From Bacteroides acidifaciens (GTDB taxonomy: Bacteria > Bacteroidota > Bacteroidia > Bacteroidales > Bacteroidaceae), in NCBI RefSeq assembly GCF_903181435.1, contig NZ_CAEUHO010000004.1, forward strand, positions 310,001 through 374,000: 64,000 nucleotides of DNA. Reading direction: 5' to 3'. Within the stretch, counting starts at the first letter, position 1, and every line of letters starts with the position of its first letter. The notes under the pieces are model-generated. The model saw only the letters and a program-made list of their open reading frames with translations. It made no database searches and was not told the DNA's origin. The position numbers were made by a program, and so were the translations under genes. Shown here in pieces: positions 16,782-26,127 of this stretch.

Positions 16782-16873
16782 AGAAATCCGTATGGGATAT
16801 GATCCTGAAAATGGTTATCGCAGTGGCTTCGGCTTTGGCTGGCGTTTTGGGCGCTAATGCGATGAATCTGTAA
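16772..16873 (+). CDS. 33-aa one-helix membrane microprotein ('smalltalk'-type), copy 1
   Basis: MAMKKSVWDMILK starts a 33-residue protein whose remainder is one Ala/Gly-rich hydrophobic helix (VIAVASALAGVLGANAM). It resembles the small Bacteroides proteins that automatic annotation calls smalltalk, which are typically found after this amidase. An AGGAGG Shine-Dalgarno site, rare in Bacteroides, lies 8 bases upstream inside the amidase gene, and the frames overlap, so translation is coupled. The protein from copy 2 is identical. A small-residue-rich single helix next to an endolysin recalls pinholins; that role is inferred. Confidence 0.8.
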   Translation: MAMKKSVWDMILKMVIAVASALAGVLGANAMNL

Positions 16874-16882
16874 GTTTTTATA

Positions 16883-16951
16883 AGAACGCAGGTTATAACA
16901 GATTTGTGTGGATACATATTCTTTATTAATCTGCGTTCTATAGTTTTTTTA
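16883..16951 (+). terminator. Hairpin between the microprotein and the first RHS gene
   Basis: AGAACGCAG (16883-16891) pairs with CTGCGTTCT (16931-16939), followed by TATAGTTTTTTT. It looks like an intrinsic terminator or attenuator just before the 1048-aa gene. I see no good -7 box after it, so readthrough or antitermination may feed the RHS genes. Confidence 0.55.
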
Positions 16952-16995
16952 TTCACAACACGTTGATAATCTATAATATACATATTCAATTAATT

Positions 16996-19900
16996 ATGAA
17001 ACGAGTTTTTTATATATATTCTATTTTGATAGGTGGGCTTTTGACTATTCAATCTTTTGCACTTTGTGCGCAAGAGTCGATTGCAAGCGCAGAACCTTCC
17101 GTTTTACCTAAAGAACAGACTGTGTATTCTCCGCAAGTGGCTGAGATGATTAGGTATGATCGCACTTCAATGCAATTAAATACTGGATGCGTTGATTTGA
17201 ACATTCCGCTTACCGAATGGAATGATCCGGACTTTGACTTTCCAGTCTCTATCTTTTATGATTCTTCGGGATTCCGCCCAAGGGATACAGACAATTATGT
17301 GGGGCGAAACTGGATGCTTGGTATCGGAGGAGTGGTTTATAGAAAGGTGAACGGCATCCCTGACGACATGCTGCATTTTCCGGAACCTGTTGGTAAAGAA
17401 AAGCGGATTGATGGTTTTCTTAATGTTTTAGGGAAGCGCTATTTTGATCTTGACCAGATGGAAAAAACTTTTCTGGATAACCCTTATCAATATACCCGTC
17501 CCCGAGATATATATTCTAATGAACCGACATTGGTCTTGGATGGTAAAGATACTAACATCGAATCTTCGGCAGATGTCTTTTACTTTTCTTTTGGTAAACA
17601 TAGTGGCAAGTTTGTAATTAATTACGACGGAACTGTCAGTGCTTGCGGCAACGATGGTGGCAAATATGAGGTAGACTTGCGCGATATGCAGATGATTCGC
17701 GTGAAAGAAAATAAATTGGATACCCGGATACATATAAAGACGGACGACGGGTATGTGTACACCTTTGGCGGAGAGGGATATGGATCACTCGAATATAATA
17801 TCAGTTGGGAAGATCATTTCTCTGCGCAACCTGCTGAAGCTTTCAGCCTGCCTCATGTGATTACCGCTTTTCATCTGACGAGGATTACTGCACCGAACGG
17901 TCGTACTTTGGTTATAAAATACCGGGATACAAATCCTGAATATCATGCAGAATCATCCGACTTGCGTGCTCTTACCGCACAAGGCAGTGAGGTAGATGAA
18001 AATATACGTATGCAGTATGCTTTCTCCGGGCGTTCCGTTTTTCAGGAATACTCTATGTTGCCGACAGATATACATAAGAGCGGGGTTTTTAAGGCAACGA
18101 GAGAGTTGTATACATTGACAAAAACAGCTTTGGTGGATTGCGTTACTACCGGACGGATGCAACTGTATTTTCATTATTCGCCTCGTTCTGGCAGTCCTTA
18201 TTATGACGACCAGCATAAAGGGAGTTTTCCATCTACTTGTGGAGCAAAACTGGATGAGATAGAAGTCTATGATCATGATGTACACAAAACGGTATCCTTT
18301 GATTACACTTACCAGGCGGGTGGAAGAATGTTTCTTGAGCGGGTGAATACGGATAATGGCATTTATTCTTTTAAATATAATAAATCGGGCGTATCGCGTA
18401 TACCTACTCCTATGACCTCTAACATTGATCATTGGGGATTCTGGCGAGGAACAAAAGAAAATACGGGTATTGTTCCTGCTCTTGAAATGGTAGATGCCGG
18501 CTACAGTTCTAATTATCAGGATTACCTGATTGCCAGTGATGACCGTGACGCTACAGGGGAATGCCCTGACTATACGCTTCTAAGCCATGTGTATTACCCG
18601 ACCGGTGGATTTACTTTTTACGAATATGAGGCTAACCGTTATTCGCATACCCCCCGTCCTGATGCTGGAAGTTCATATTATCCCGGTGGGGTGATGCCTA
18701 TGGGAGGCGTCCGTTTTGCAGGCGGTGCCCGTGTCCGGGCCATAACGCATTATACCAGTGCGGATACACCGGTGAAGAAAAGCATTTTCACTTACGGTTC
18801 GGATACCCAACAAGGAGAATTGACCTACATGCCCTATTACAAATATACACGTACACTTACTACAGCTCCTTATGAATTTGTTGTTGATGGCATCTGCGTA
18901 GACAGTGAGGGTATTACGGACATGCCCTATCCTTCAGTGCATATCCGCTATCCGAAGGTGACAGAACATTTTGTATCCCCTTTTGCTCAAACCCTGCAAA
19001 AATCGTATTCACGAAAAGTCACTTTTTTTGCCGAACACATCAGGCGTGACTTCGGTTATTATATGAGAGATTATTCTTATCCTTCTTACCCGGGAAGTCC
19101 CCGGTTCGTAAATCCGGAAGAGTATTTCCCTACATATACTCTTCAAATTTATAACCGTAATCTTTTGGCCCATCCTAGTTTGGATGTTTCCCGTCAATAT
19201 GGTAAGGTTGAACGTGAATTCTATTATGACGAGCATGATGTATTGGTAAAAGAGTGTCAATATTATTATAGCTTTCATAATGAGGATAAATATGCGTTAC
19301 GTACGTATATGCCGTTTTCTCACTTTGGAATGCGTACGGGGCTTTATAGCCATCTGCTCAAGGAACCTCTTTTTGAGTATCTACTGGATAGAAAGATAAC
19401 GACTGACTATTCTCCTTCCCATTCGCAATCTTATTTGATGAATGTAGAGCTTTACAAATATGATAGGGATGGTTTACTATCCGAGAAAAAGATGATTAAA
19501 AACAATGGCGATTCGTTGTTGACCCGGTATGCTCGTCGTAGATTTGATAATCTGTATGGTTTCCAGTTGTTGCCGGTTAGTGAAATTCATTCGTTGTGTA
19601 CAAAGAACGGAGAAACAGTGCTGCGCAGGGATTCTATGACTTACGAAATCTGTATCAGCGTGATCTCAGATTATTATTTCCGTACTCCTTCGGAACGATA
19701 TTCGTATGATACTTTCGGACAACTTATCTCGAAGAATAGCTATACAGCGTATGACAGCTATGGCAATCTGCTTTCCGAAACTAAAAATGATGGCAGGCAC
19801 ACAGTGTATATATGGGGGCATACAGGGCGGTATTTATTGGGTTGTATCGAGAATGCTACCTGTGAAGAAGTGGAAACGGCGTTGGGATGTACGCTTGATG

Positions 19901-20142
19901 AGTACTCCAAGTATTCGGAGGACTCTTCGCAACTGGATGGCCTCCGTTTGCTTCTTCCTCAAGCAAACGTATATACATATGCTTATGCAGGTTCGAGAAT
20001 CGTCCGTTCCACCGCTCCAAACGGACAAAGTACCTTTTATACCTATGACGGGAAGGAACGTCTGAAGGAAATCTATCGCATCGGTGAGACTGGATGTAAG
20101 GAGATTCTGCAACACACCGATTACCATATTGTGAATGAGTAA
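16996..20142 (+). CDS. Large exported YD/RHS-repeat protein without core (TcB-like half?)
   Basis: Protein of 1048 aa from the ATG at 16996, with a signal peptide (VFYIYSILIGGLLTIQSFALCA). The N-terminal half carries the pattern of Bacteroidetes RHS-family proteins (VDLNIPLTEWNDPDFDFPVS, NWMLGIGGVVYRKVNG). The C-terminal third has YD-type repeats (YDTFGQLISKNSYTAYDSYGN, APNGQSTFYTYDGKERLKEI). It lacks the RHS core and any toxin tip. The gene is followed 33 bases later by the core-bearing RHS gene, suggesting one operon and perhaps a two-part shell like TcB/TcC. Alternatively it is an independent surface protein. GC is moderate, lower than in the upstream module. Confidence 0.85.
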   Translation: MKRVFYIYSILIGGLLTIQSFALCAQESIASAEPSVLPKEQTVYSPQVAEMIRYDRTSMQLNTGCVDLNIPLTEWNDPDFDFPVSIFYDSSGFRPRDTDNYVGRNWMLGIGGVVYRKVNGIPDDMLHFPEPVGKEKRIDGFLNVLGKRYFDLDQMEKTFLDNPYQYTRPRDIYSNEPTLVLDGKDTNIESSADVFYFSFGKHSGKFVINYDGTVSACGNDGGKYEVDLRDMQMIRVKENKLDTRIHIKTDDGYVYTFGGEGYGSLEYNISWEDHFSAQPAEAFSLPHVITAFHLTRITAPNGRTLVIKYRDTNPEYHAESSDLRALTAQGSEVDENIRMQYAFSGRSVFQEYSMLPTDIHKSGVFKATRELYTLTKTALVDCVTTGRMQLYFHYSPRSGSPYYDDQHKGSFPSTCGAKLDEIEVYDHDVHKTVSFDYTYQAGGRMFLERVNTDNGIYSFKYNKSGVSRIPTPMTSNIDHWGFWRGTKENTGIVPALEMVDAGYSSNYQDYLIASDDRDATGECPDYTLLSHVYYPTGGFTFYEYEANRYSHTPRPDAGSSYYPGGVMPMGGVRFAGGARVRAITHYTSADTPVKKSIFTYGSDTQQGELTYMPYYKYTRTLTTAPYEFVVDGICVDSEGITDMPYPSVHIRYPKVTEHFVSPFAQTLQKSYSRKVTFFAEHIRRDFGYYMRDYSYPSYPGSPRFVNPEEYFPTYTLQIYNRNLLAHPSLDVSRQYGKVEREFYYDEHDVLVKECQYYYSFHNEDKYALRTYMPFSHFGMRTGLYSHLLKEPLFEYLLDRKITTDYSPSHSQSYLMNVELYKYDRDGLLSEKKMIKNNGDSLLTRYARRRFDNLYGFQLLPVSEIHSLCTKNGETVLRRDSMTYEICISVISDYYFRTPSERYSYDTFGQLISKNSYTAYDSYGNLLSETKNDGRHTVYIWGHTGRYLLGCIENATCEEVETALGCTLDEYSKYSEDSSQLDGLRLLLPQANVYTYAYAGSRIVRSTAPNGQSTFYTYDGKERLKEIYRIGETGCKEILQHTDYHIVNE

Positions 20143-20175
20143 ACTAATGTTTCAAAATAAACACATGATTAAAAT

Positions 20176-23100
20176 ATGAAAAACTATAAATGCTTTTTTA
20201 TTTATTTGTTGTTGACTTTTCTTAGCTGCATGACAACGTATGCTGTGGAAGAAGAGAAGACAGGACGATCTTTTATGGATGCTATCCCGGTCCATTTTTC
20301 AAATGGCGGGAATGCATTTACGGATGTACGCGACAGCTACTCGTATGAGTATTGTCCATATGGTTTCCCTTGGGATGGAGAAATCTGCTATACGTACGGC
20401 AATGCCGTTTATTATCGTTTGGAGCTTGAGTATATGTCTGATATTGTGATTCATAATTGGGAGTCACCGGAAGTGAATTGTTCTACCGTGTTTCTAGTGT
20501 CTCCCATTGATCCTTTTGCGGAACCACATGATGGCTATAGTTGTGATTCCGTATATGACGTGGCTTCGTTTATGGGTGGCGAGGTTCCCGATTTTGATTC
20601 GTTGAACGCTCCTCCCGGCACCAGTCGTGTTCTTGGCTATCTTCGTGCGGAGCGTGTACCTCGAGGCATATATTATATCATAGTCGCTGGTAGTAAATAT
20701 GTGAACGGTTCTATTCCTAACGGTATGCTGCGTACTACTGTTGCTATCAGCCAGTGTCCTTTTATTCCTGATGAAACGGATTACTCCTTTCGATATAATT
20801 CTGTTCATACTTTGATTCCTGCTGTTGCCGGCGATACGGTTTCCATGTTCTCGACTATCGGTAGCAGTCACCGGGAAATGCAGTATTATGATGGTTTGGG
20901 ACGTCCCGTCCAGCATCTTTCCTTTCGTTCCTCTACAGAGGGGAGAAATCTGGTAAGCCGTCAGGAATATGACATACTGGGTCGGGCCTGGAAACAGTGG
21001 CTTCCTTTACCTTATGTGGGCAAGGATGACCTGTTGACGTTCGTTCCCGACATAAATTTAGAACACGAATCCGGGATTTTCTATGAAGATAGTCGCGCGT
21101 TCGCCTATCAGGTCTACGACGGTTCTCCACTCAATAGGGTAAAAGAATATTATGGTGCCGGCAAATCGTGGCATACGGATGGACGTTCGGTGAAAAATGG
21201 TTATCGGATTAATACAGATACGGACTGTTGTTTTAATTTCTATGTTTCGGGAACTCGTGAAGCGCCGGTACTTTCATTTGCCCGGTTTTATCCTGCCAAT
21301 AACCTTTCTATAAAAGAAACTTTAGATGAGGACGGATGTTACAACTGTAGCTTTACGGATGAGCAGGGACACATTATTTTGGAACGAAGTATAGCCGAAA
21401 CGGATACGTTGGATACATATTATGTGTATGATGACTATGATAACTTGTGTTTTGTACTCCCACCGATGGCATCGCAGTATTTACCGTCTTTGTTTCAAGC
21501 CGATGAGACGATTCAGGATGTTTTGAAACAATACGCATATCAATATCGTTATGACTATCGTAACCGTTGTATCGGAAAGAAACTACCGGGGTGCGACTGG
21601 GTGGAAATGATTTACGATGCGGGTGATCGGCTTGTGTTTTCTCAAGATGGCCGGCAAAGAAAATGCGGCGAATGGAGCTTCGTTCTTTCCGATTTATCAG
21701 GACGTTCCGTTCTGGCGGGGATTTATTATGGGATGCCGAATGTGCAGGAATGTGCTTTATTGAACGTATATGTTACTTTTGAGCCGACGGACCCTTCTGC
21801 CATACATGGATATGTTATTCATGCACCGGAAACAGTTCACTTGGATAGCCTGAAAGTGTTACAAGCTAATTATTATGATACATATGATTATCGGAATAAC
21901 CTGTCAGGCTTCGTTTCTGCGTTGGATTACACGGCTGATGAAGATTACGGCACGCGTTATGCAGATAAGGACGGAGCTCCATCACATTGCAAGGGGCTGT
22001 TGACCGGAAATATGACGTGTATGCTGGGAGATGACCGGGAATTGTATAGTTGTTATTATTACGATTATAACCGCAATTTGGTACAGGAACGTCGTACGAC
22101 GCTGAATGGTGAGATAACAGTGTCCCGATATTCGTTTAACTTCAGTGGGCAGCCCGTTCGGAGTGCAGAGAATTGTGGTGGTGTTGAATTGAAGAAAGAT
22201 TACGCTTATGATCTGGCAGGCCGCCTTATTGAGGAAGCGCATATCTCAAAGAACGACACAACACGTTTTATATACAGTTATGATGCATTGGGACGTGTGA
22301 AAAGTCTACTTCGTGTGCATGGTACGGATTCTTTGGCAACAGAGAATGATTATAATATTCGCAACTGGCTTACGGCTATCCGCAATCCTCATTTTTCACA
22401 GACGTTGTATTATACGGACGGAACCGGTACGCCTTGTTATAACGGTAATATCAGCAGTATGACATGGTCGACAGGGAGTGACTCCCGGCTTTGTGGTTAT
22501 AAGTTCATGTATGACGGTCTGAATCGTATGACAGATGCTTTGTATGGTGAAGGGAATAATCTTACTATAAATTCTGACCGATTCAATGAGCATATTATGG
22601 AATATGACAAGATGGGGAATATTTTAGGGTTGAAACGTTCGGGGCAGACTTCTCTTGATAAATACGGGCTGATTGACAATCTTTCCTTGGTTTATGATGG
22701 TAACCAATTGAAGAGTGTAACGGATAATGCGGTTAATTCCGTCTATGGAAACGGTTTTGATTTCAAAGACAGTGCAAATAAGGAAACTGAATACGAATAT
22801 GATGCTAATGGAAATTTAATAAAAGATTTAAATAAAAAGATAACCGATATTCAATATAATATTCTAAATTTGCCATGTCGGATACAGTTTGAAGATGGTA
22901 ATAGCATTTCATATCTTTATGATGCCAACGGAGTGAAACTTCGTACAACGCACATAACCGGAAGTGATACTACTATTACAGATTATTGCGGCAATGTGGT
23001 CTATGAAAATGGAGTTCCGGAGAAATTGCTGACCGGATATGGTTATGTTTCGCTGAATAATAATAAGTATCATTACTTTATCCAAGACCATCAAGGAAAC

Positions 23101-24093
23101 AACCGTGTGGTTGTAGACGAAGATGGAACGGTAGAGGAAAGAAACGATTATTATCCTTTCGGTGGGTTGATGGCTTCATCTTCCGATTCTGTTCAGCCTT
23201 ATAAGTATAACGGCAAGGAACTTGACCGAAAAGGCGGACTGGATTGGTATGATTATGGGGCGAGGCAGTATGATGCAGTACTGGGACGTTGGCATGCAAT
23301 GGATCCGATGGCAGAGAAATATTATGATTGGTCACCGTATGTTTACTGTGCGAATAATCCTATTAATATTATGGACCCTAATGGTTGTGATTGGTATCAG
23401 AGTACCAATAATGAGGATGAGTACATTTGGCGTGAAGGACATAAAGATATTGATGGATATACTCGGCTTGGTTCTTCTATGTCATTTCGGATTGGAGAAG
23501 ATTCTTATCTGAATTTTTATCAGAATGCGGGAATCAAAGCCAATAAAGCTACTAATGCTTTTGAATTGATAGCTTCAAGTGGAAAATTGCAAAATCAGCT
23601 TTTAGGTAAAAATAGTCCTTTGTCAGAAGAATCGAAATCGGAATTATTTAATGGATTGAATAGTCGCGCTGTAGATGATATTGCTCGTCCGATAGGAGAG
23701 ACGATGGTTGAATATGGCGCAGGTGCTTTAATTGGAGGTATACTTGGAAAAACTGTCGGATACATAGGAAAAAAGATGCTTGCAAAAGCTGCAGTTGAAA
23801 GTGGAATGCGTGTAGGACAAAATTTTGGTAAATTAGGCACAATTGTCGAAAATCCAGGAATAGGTTTAACAAGCTTTTCTAAACATGGATTGAATCAAGC
23901 AATTACAAGAGGGGTAAATCCATCTACGATTTCAAATACAGTTAAGAATCCCGTTGTGGTTTTACAACAAAGTAGAGGAAATTTTTTGTTCTTAACAAGG
24001 GAGGCTGTTGTCGTTATGAATAATGCAGGAAGAATTGTTTCGACATACCCAGCTTCGATGTTTGATAATAGTATATTGAATGTATTAAAATAG
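20176..24093 (+). CDS. RHS-repeat protein with DUF6443 and variable C-terminal toxin (full-length)
   Basis: Protein of 1305 aa, the only complete RHS gene of the array. A signal peptide (YLLLTFLSCMTTYA) is followed by a pre-peptidase-like beta-sandwich (~30-210) shared with the 34097 gene. Next come DUF6443 (from MQYYDGLGRPVQHLSFRS), many YD repeats (~400-960) and the RHS core (~970-1070: DHQGNNRVVVDEDG, YYPFGG, YDYGARQYDAVLGRWH, NPINIMDPNG). The last ~230 residues are unique to this tip and end with SKHGLNQAITRGVNPSTI and a short beta-rich tail, a layout like BECR-fold RNase toxins. A likely immunity gene follows after 9 bases. The sharp change at MDPNG is the normal toxin junction. Confidence 0.92.
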   Translation: MKNYKCFFIYLLLTFLSCMTTYAVEEEKTGRSFMDAIPVHFSNGGNAFTDVRDSYSYEYCPYGFPWDGEICYTYGNAVYYRLELEYMSDIVIHNWESPEVNCSTVFLVSPIDPFAEPHDGYSCDSVYDVASFMGGEVPDFDSLNAPPGTSRVLGYLRAERVPRGIYYIIVAGSKYVNGSIPNGMLRTTVAISQCPFIPDETDYSFRYNSVHTLIPAVAGDTVSMFSTIGSSHREMQYYDGLGRPVQHLSFRSSTEGRNLVSRQEYDILGRAWKQWLPLPYVGKDDLLTFVPDINLEHESGIFYEDSRAFAYQVYDGSPLNRVKEYYGAGKSWHTDGRSVKNGYRINTDTDCCFNFYVSGTREAPVLSFARFYPANNLSIKETLDEDGCYNCSFTDEQGHIILERSIAETDTLDTYYVYDDYDNLCFVLPPMASQYLPSLFQADETIQDVLKQYAYQYRYDYRNRCIGKKLPGCDWVEMIYDAGDRLVFSQDGRQRKCGEWSFVLSDLSGRSVLAGIYYGMPNVQECALLNVYVTFEPTDPSAIHGYVIHAPETVHLDSLKVLQANYYDTYDYRNNLSGFVSALDYTADEDYGTRYADKDGAPSHCKGLLTGNMTCMLGDDRELYSCYYYDYNRNLVQERRTTLNGEITVSRYSFNFSGQPVRSAENCGGVELKKDYAYDLAGRLIEEAHISKNDTTRFIYSYDALGRVKSLLRVHGTDSLATENDYNIRNWLTAIRNPHFSQTLYYTDGTGTPCYNGNISSMTWSTGSDSRLCGYKFMYDGLNRMTDALYGEGNNLTINSDRFNEHIMEYDKMGNILGLKRSGQTSLDKYGLIDNLSLVYDGNQLKSVTDNAVNSVYGNGFDFKDSANKETEYEYDANGNLIKDLNKKITDIQYNILNLPCRIQFEDGNSISYLYDANGVKLRTTHITGSDTTITDYCGNVVYENGVPEKLLTGYGYVSLNNNKYHYFIQDHQGNNRVVVDEDGTVEERNDYYPFGGLMASSSDSVQPYKYNGKELDRKGGLDWYDYGARQYDAVLGRWHAMDPMAEKYYDWSPYVYCANNPINIMDPNGCDWYQSTNNEDEYIWREGHKDIDGYTRLGSSMSFRIGEDSYLNFYQNAGIKANKATNAFELIASSGKLQNQLLGKNSPLSEESKSELFNGLNSRAVDDIARPIGETMVEYGAGALIGGILGKTVGYIGKKMLAKAAVESGMRVGQNFGKLGTIVENPGIGLTSFSKHGLNQAITRGVNPSTISNTVKNPVVVLQQSRGNFLFLTREAVVVMNNAGRIVSTYPASMFDNSILNVLK
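23086..23211 (+). repeat. 126-bp near-invariant RHS core block, copy 1 (expressed gene)
   Basis: Starts GACCATCAAGGAAAC and ends CTTATAAGTATAAC. It is identical to 26428-26553 and has one difference each from 28080-28205 and 29768-29893. Identity at third codon positions shows recent duplication or gene conversion. Confidence 0.93.
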
Positions 24094-24102
24094 ATTTTAA
24101 AT

Positions 24103-24378
24103 ATGATAAAAAATGAAGTAATAACAGAGATTCGCACTATTTTAATTAAAGATTGGGATCCTTTAGGCATAGGTGCAAATCTCAATTTAGGTGATGAGTA
24201 TGACGGATATATTGGTTCTATAATTCATATTCTCATGTACTCGCCTTCTATTGAATCAATAATTTTACTATTAAAAAAAATTGAAAATGAAGATATGGGG
24301 ATTGAAAATACAAATACTAAATATTTATATCCTATCGCAACTAAATTAATGAAAATAGGAGAGGAATTCCATATTTAA
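24103..24378 (+). CDS. Putative immunity protein for the 1305-aa RHS toxin
   Basis: Small acidic protein of 91 aa starting 9 bases after the RHS stop. It has an all-helical look with the string LIKDWDPLGIG, which recalls the DUF1871 family of immunity-like proteins; that match is tentative. Position, size and low GC fit a cognate immunity protein that blocks the C-terminal toxin in the producer. It is followed by a terminator at 24456. Confidence 0.75.
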   Translation: MIKNEVITEIRTILIKDWDPLGIGANLNLGDEYDGYIGSIIHILMYSPSIESIILLLKKIENEDMGIENTNTKYLYPIATKLMKIGEEFHI

Positions 24379-24455
24379 AAGTAATTTTGATATTTTTCTA
24401 AAATTCGCAACTATTAGAAAAATGGTAGTGGATTCTCTAATAAACGATTTTGTCT

Positions 24456-24515
24456 TACCCTGATATAAGTTGACTGAGAAAATAGTCCATTTGTATCAGG
24501 GTATTTTATATTTTC
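24456..24515 (+). terminator. Terminator of CCCTGATATAA family, copy 1
   Basis: TACCCTGATA (24456-24465) pairs with TATCAGGGTA (24494-24503), with an inner GACT/AGTC stem, then a T-rich tail. Related hairpins occur at 31003 and 41555. Confidence 0.75.
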
Positions 24516-24570
24516 TCTATTATGATACCAAGGGAACAAAGTGCCGAACAACGTACATAATAGCAGAAAG

Positions 24571-24615
24571 GTCAAGCGGATACAAGATATACAGGTGGCA
24601 TTAGTGGGACGAATT
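24571..24615 (+). pseudogene. Fragment of a SusC-like gene (C-terminal region)
   Basis: Reads KRIQDIQVALVGR, matching KWIQDVRVALVGR near the end of the SusC-like protein at 41857-44682 (DNA 44511-44550). Strings such as GTGGCATTAGTGGGACG are identical. Part of a partial duplicate of the right flank. Confidence 0.8.
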
Positions 24616-24817
24616 CTATATAATTTTTTTTCAACAAGATATTTTGTTCCGATATAAGCTGTCAAAACTACTCTTATCTTGTATCAGAGACAATTTTCTA
24701 TTAAAAGTCCTTAACAAAACCCCAATCCATCACTTTTTTATTTTTTTCTTTGCACCAAATTCGGGTATAGTGTTGTCTTGTCATTCGAGGCAGCACTAAA
24801 TTTTGCTTAGATAGTTA

Positions 24818-25084
24818 ATGGAGAAACTCAGTATAAATGCTTGTCCGGTGTGTGGCAGTACGCACTTGAAACGCATCATGACTTGCACGGATTTTTATGC
24901 TTCAGGCGAACAGTTTGAACTGTATTCGTGTGAGGACTGTGGATTTACATTCACACAAGGAGTCTCCGTGGAAGCAGAGATAGGCAAGTATTATGAGACT
25001 CCGGACTACAGTGTTTTGGGAAAGATAGAGTATCCAATTTTGCAGAAAAAAGGAGTTGATATTATTTGTCATGTAATACCATAA
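24818..25084 (+). pseudogene. Truncated methyltransferase fused to a foreign tail
   Basis: The first ~64 residues nearly equal the intact zinc-ribbon methyltransferase at 44877 (MEKLSINACPVCG, CEDCGFTFTQGV, GKYYETPDY). At about 25009 the homology stops inside the codon run for PDY, and 24 unrelated residues follow (SVLGKIEYPILQKKGVDIIC). The SAM-binding domain is absent, so it cannot act as a methyltransferase. The foreign tail is probably the end of a lost RHS toxin, because a small immunity-like gene follows directly. Confidence 0.85.
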
Positions 25085-25088
25085 AATT

Positions 25089-25349
25089 ATGATTACGAAA
25101 GAACATCTTGAAATTTACAAGAAATATCATGGTAATGAGGATGCGTTAGCTCATGTAGCAACATTGACAGAGAAAGAATTCATGGATTATAAACATTGGT
25201 CTTTGATTGATGGATTCATGCAAGATTTGTTTCTTATAAAAAACAAGAAAGTTTCAATCTCTTTTATTGAAGATGTAAATAAAAGATTAAAAGAGTGTTG
25301 TGATACGGAAAATACAGCGCAAATTTTAAAAGAAATGATTCTGTTTTAA
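25089..25349 (+). CDS. Orphan immunity-like protein
   Basis: Protein of 86 aa (MITKEHLEIYKKYHGNEDAL...), helical and acidic, which I do not recognise as a named family. It starts 4 bases after the stop of the hybrid fragment and ends just before a strong terminator. Size, AT-rich composition and place in the cassette array suggest an immunity gene whose toxin has been deleted down to a short tail. Confidence 0.65.
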   Translation: MITKEHLEIYKKYHGNEDALAHVATLTEKEFMDYKHWSLIDGFMQDLFLIKNKKVSISFIEDVNKRLKECCDTENTAQILKEMILF

Positions 25350-25377
25350 TTTTGCTTTACACGTGATTTTCGTATTT

Positions 25378-25433
25378 ATGTCCTGATGTAGGCTATAGCT
25401 AACCCTTATCCTATATCAGGGCTTTTTTTTGAT
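25378..25433 (+). terminator. Terminator after the orphan immunity gene
   Basis: GTCCTGATGTAGG pairs imperfectly with CCTATATCAGGGC and is followed by eight T residues. Related in sequence to the CCCTGATATAA hairpins. Confidence 0.7.
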
Positions 25434-25526
25434 TCTTCTCTAAGTTTGATTAGAAAAGAATGGCGGTCCGTTGTATAATAAAATAAATTTAATATCTCTC
25501 AGATATTGGGAACAATATGGTATAAA

Positions 25527-26018
25527 ATGAAAAGAGTACGCACAAAAATTGGTGATGTGTTTTCTGTGAAGTTTTCAGAAAACGAGAAGAAGCACTTTCA
25601 ATTGATAGCTTTTGATTTAACATAGTTGAATAGTGATGTAATCAGAGCGTTCAAGAAGGTATATGGAATCGAAGAACAACCCTATGGTTGAAATAGTCAA
25701 TGGAGAAGTTGAGTTTTACGCCCATTGTGTAACAAAGTCGGGAGTGAAACTTTCCCTATGGAAAAGGTCGGGAGTATTTCGGAAGTAGGAGATATTAAAT
25801 ATATTATTTTTAGAGACATAGATGAATCAGATCACAAAGAAGGCAATCCTTTTCTTGAGGTCTCTCATAAATGGTATGTGTGGCATATCGGAGACGATGA
25901 CTTTAAAGATATAGGAGAGCGAGGTAAGAATCGAGAAGCGGAGATTGGAATGGCATATAGTGTAGTTCATCGAATAAAGACAGGCAAATACAACTTCTAT
26001 TATCCTGGTTTTGAATAA
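25527..26018 (+). pseudogene. Broken immunity gene (Imm26-like, tentative)
   Basis: One protein can be followed through three frames. MKRVRTKIGDVFSVKFSENE runs to an in-frame TAG at 25623, continues to about 25690, shifts frame through PMVEIVNGEVEFYAHC, and shifts again near 25750 into VGSISEVGDIKYIIFRDIDE, ending KTGKYNFYYPGFE. The start (GDVF) and end (RIKTGKYNFYYP) recall the Imm26 family. At least one nonsense and two frameshift changes show the gene is dead. No toxin remains next to it. Confidence 0.7.
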
Positions 26019-26054
26019 TTATTCTCCTTAGATCTGTTTTTTTGAATATAAATG

Positions 26055-26102
26055 ACTACTCTAATATAAAGCTTTTGGCTGATATATTAGAGTAGTTTTT
26101 TA
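26055..26102 (+). terminator. Terminator after the broken immunity gene
   Basis: Perfect 14-bp stem ACTACTCTAATATA (26055-26068) with its complement (26083-26096), then a T run. The next RHS core fragment begins about 30 bases later. Confidence 0.8.
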
Positions 26103-26127
26103 TTTTTAAGGCAAACAGTGCTCGCTG

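Larger units (their letters stand above)
16231..16873 (+). repeat. 643-bp duplicated amidase-microprotein block, copy 1
   Basis: Runs from AATCATCCACTAACATG to the microprotein stop codon. It is the same length as, and about 97-98 percent identical by eye to, 33348-33990, with mostly third-position changes. Outside these limits the two copies diverge at once. Confidence 0.9.
24379..24817. other. Intergenic scar region after the first toxin-immunity pair
   Basis: Contains the terminator at 24456-24503, a short remnant of the SusC-like gene (24571-24615), and a copy of the intergenic DNA that precedes the methyltransferase gene (compare 44690-44876). No intact gene. Confidence 0.7.

Noticed and set aside
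16883..16995. Attachment site at the end of the amidase block
   Set aside because: The ends of the two 643-bp blocks coincide with a stop codon and share no short flanking repeat, so gene-level duplication explains them without an att site.
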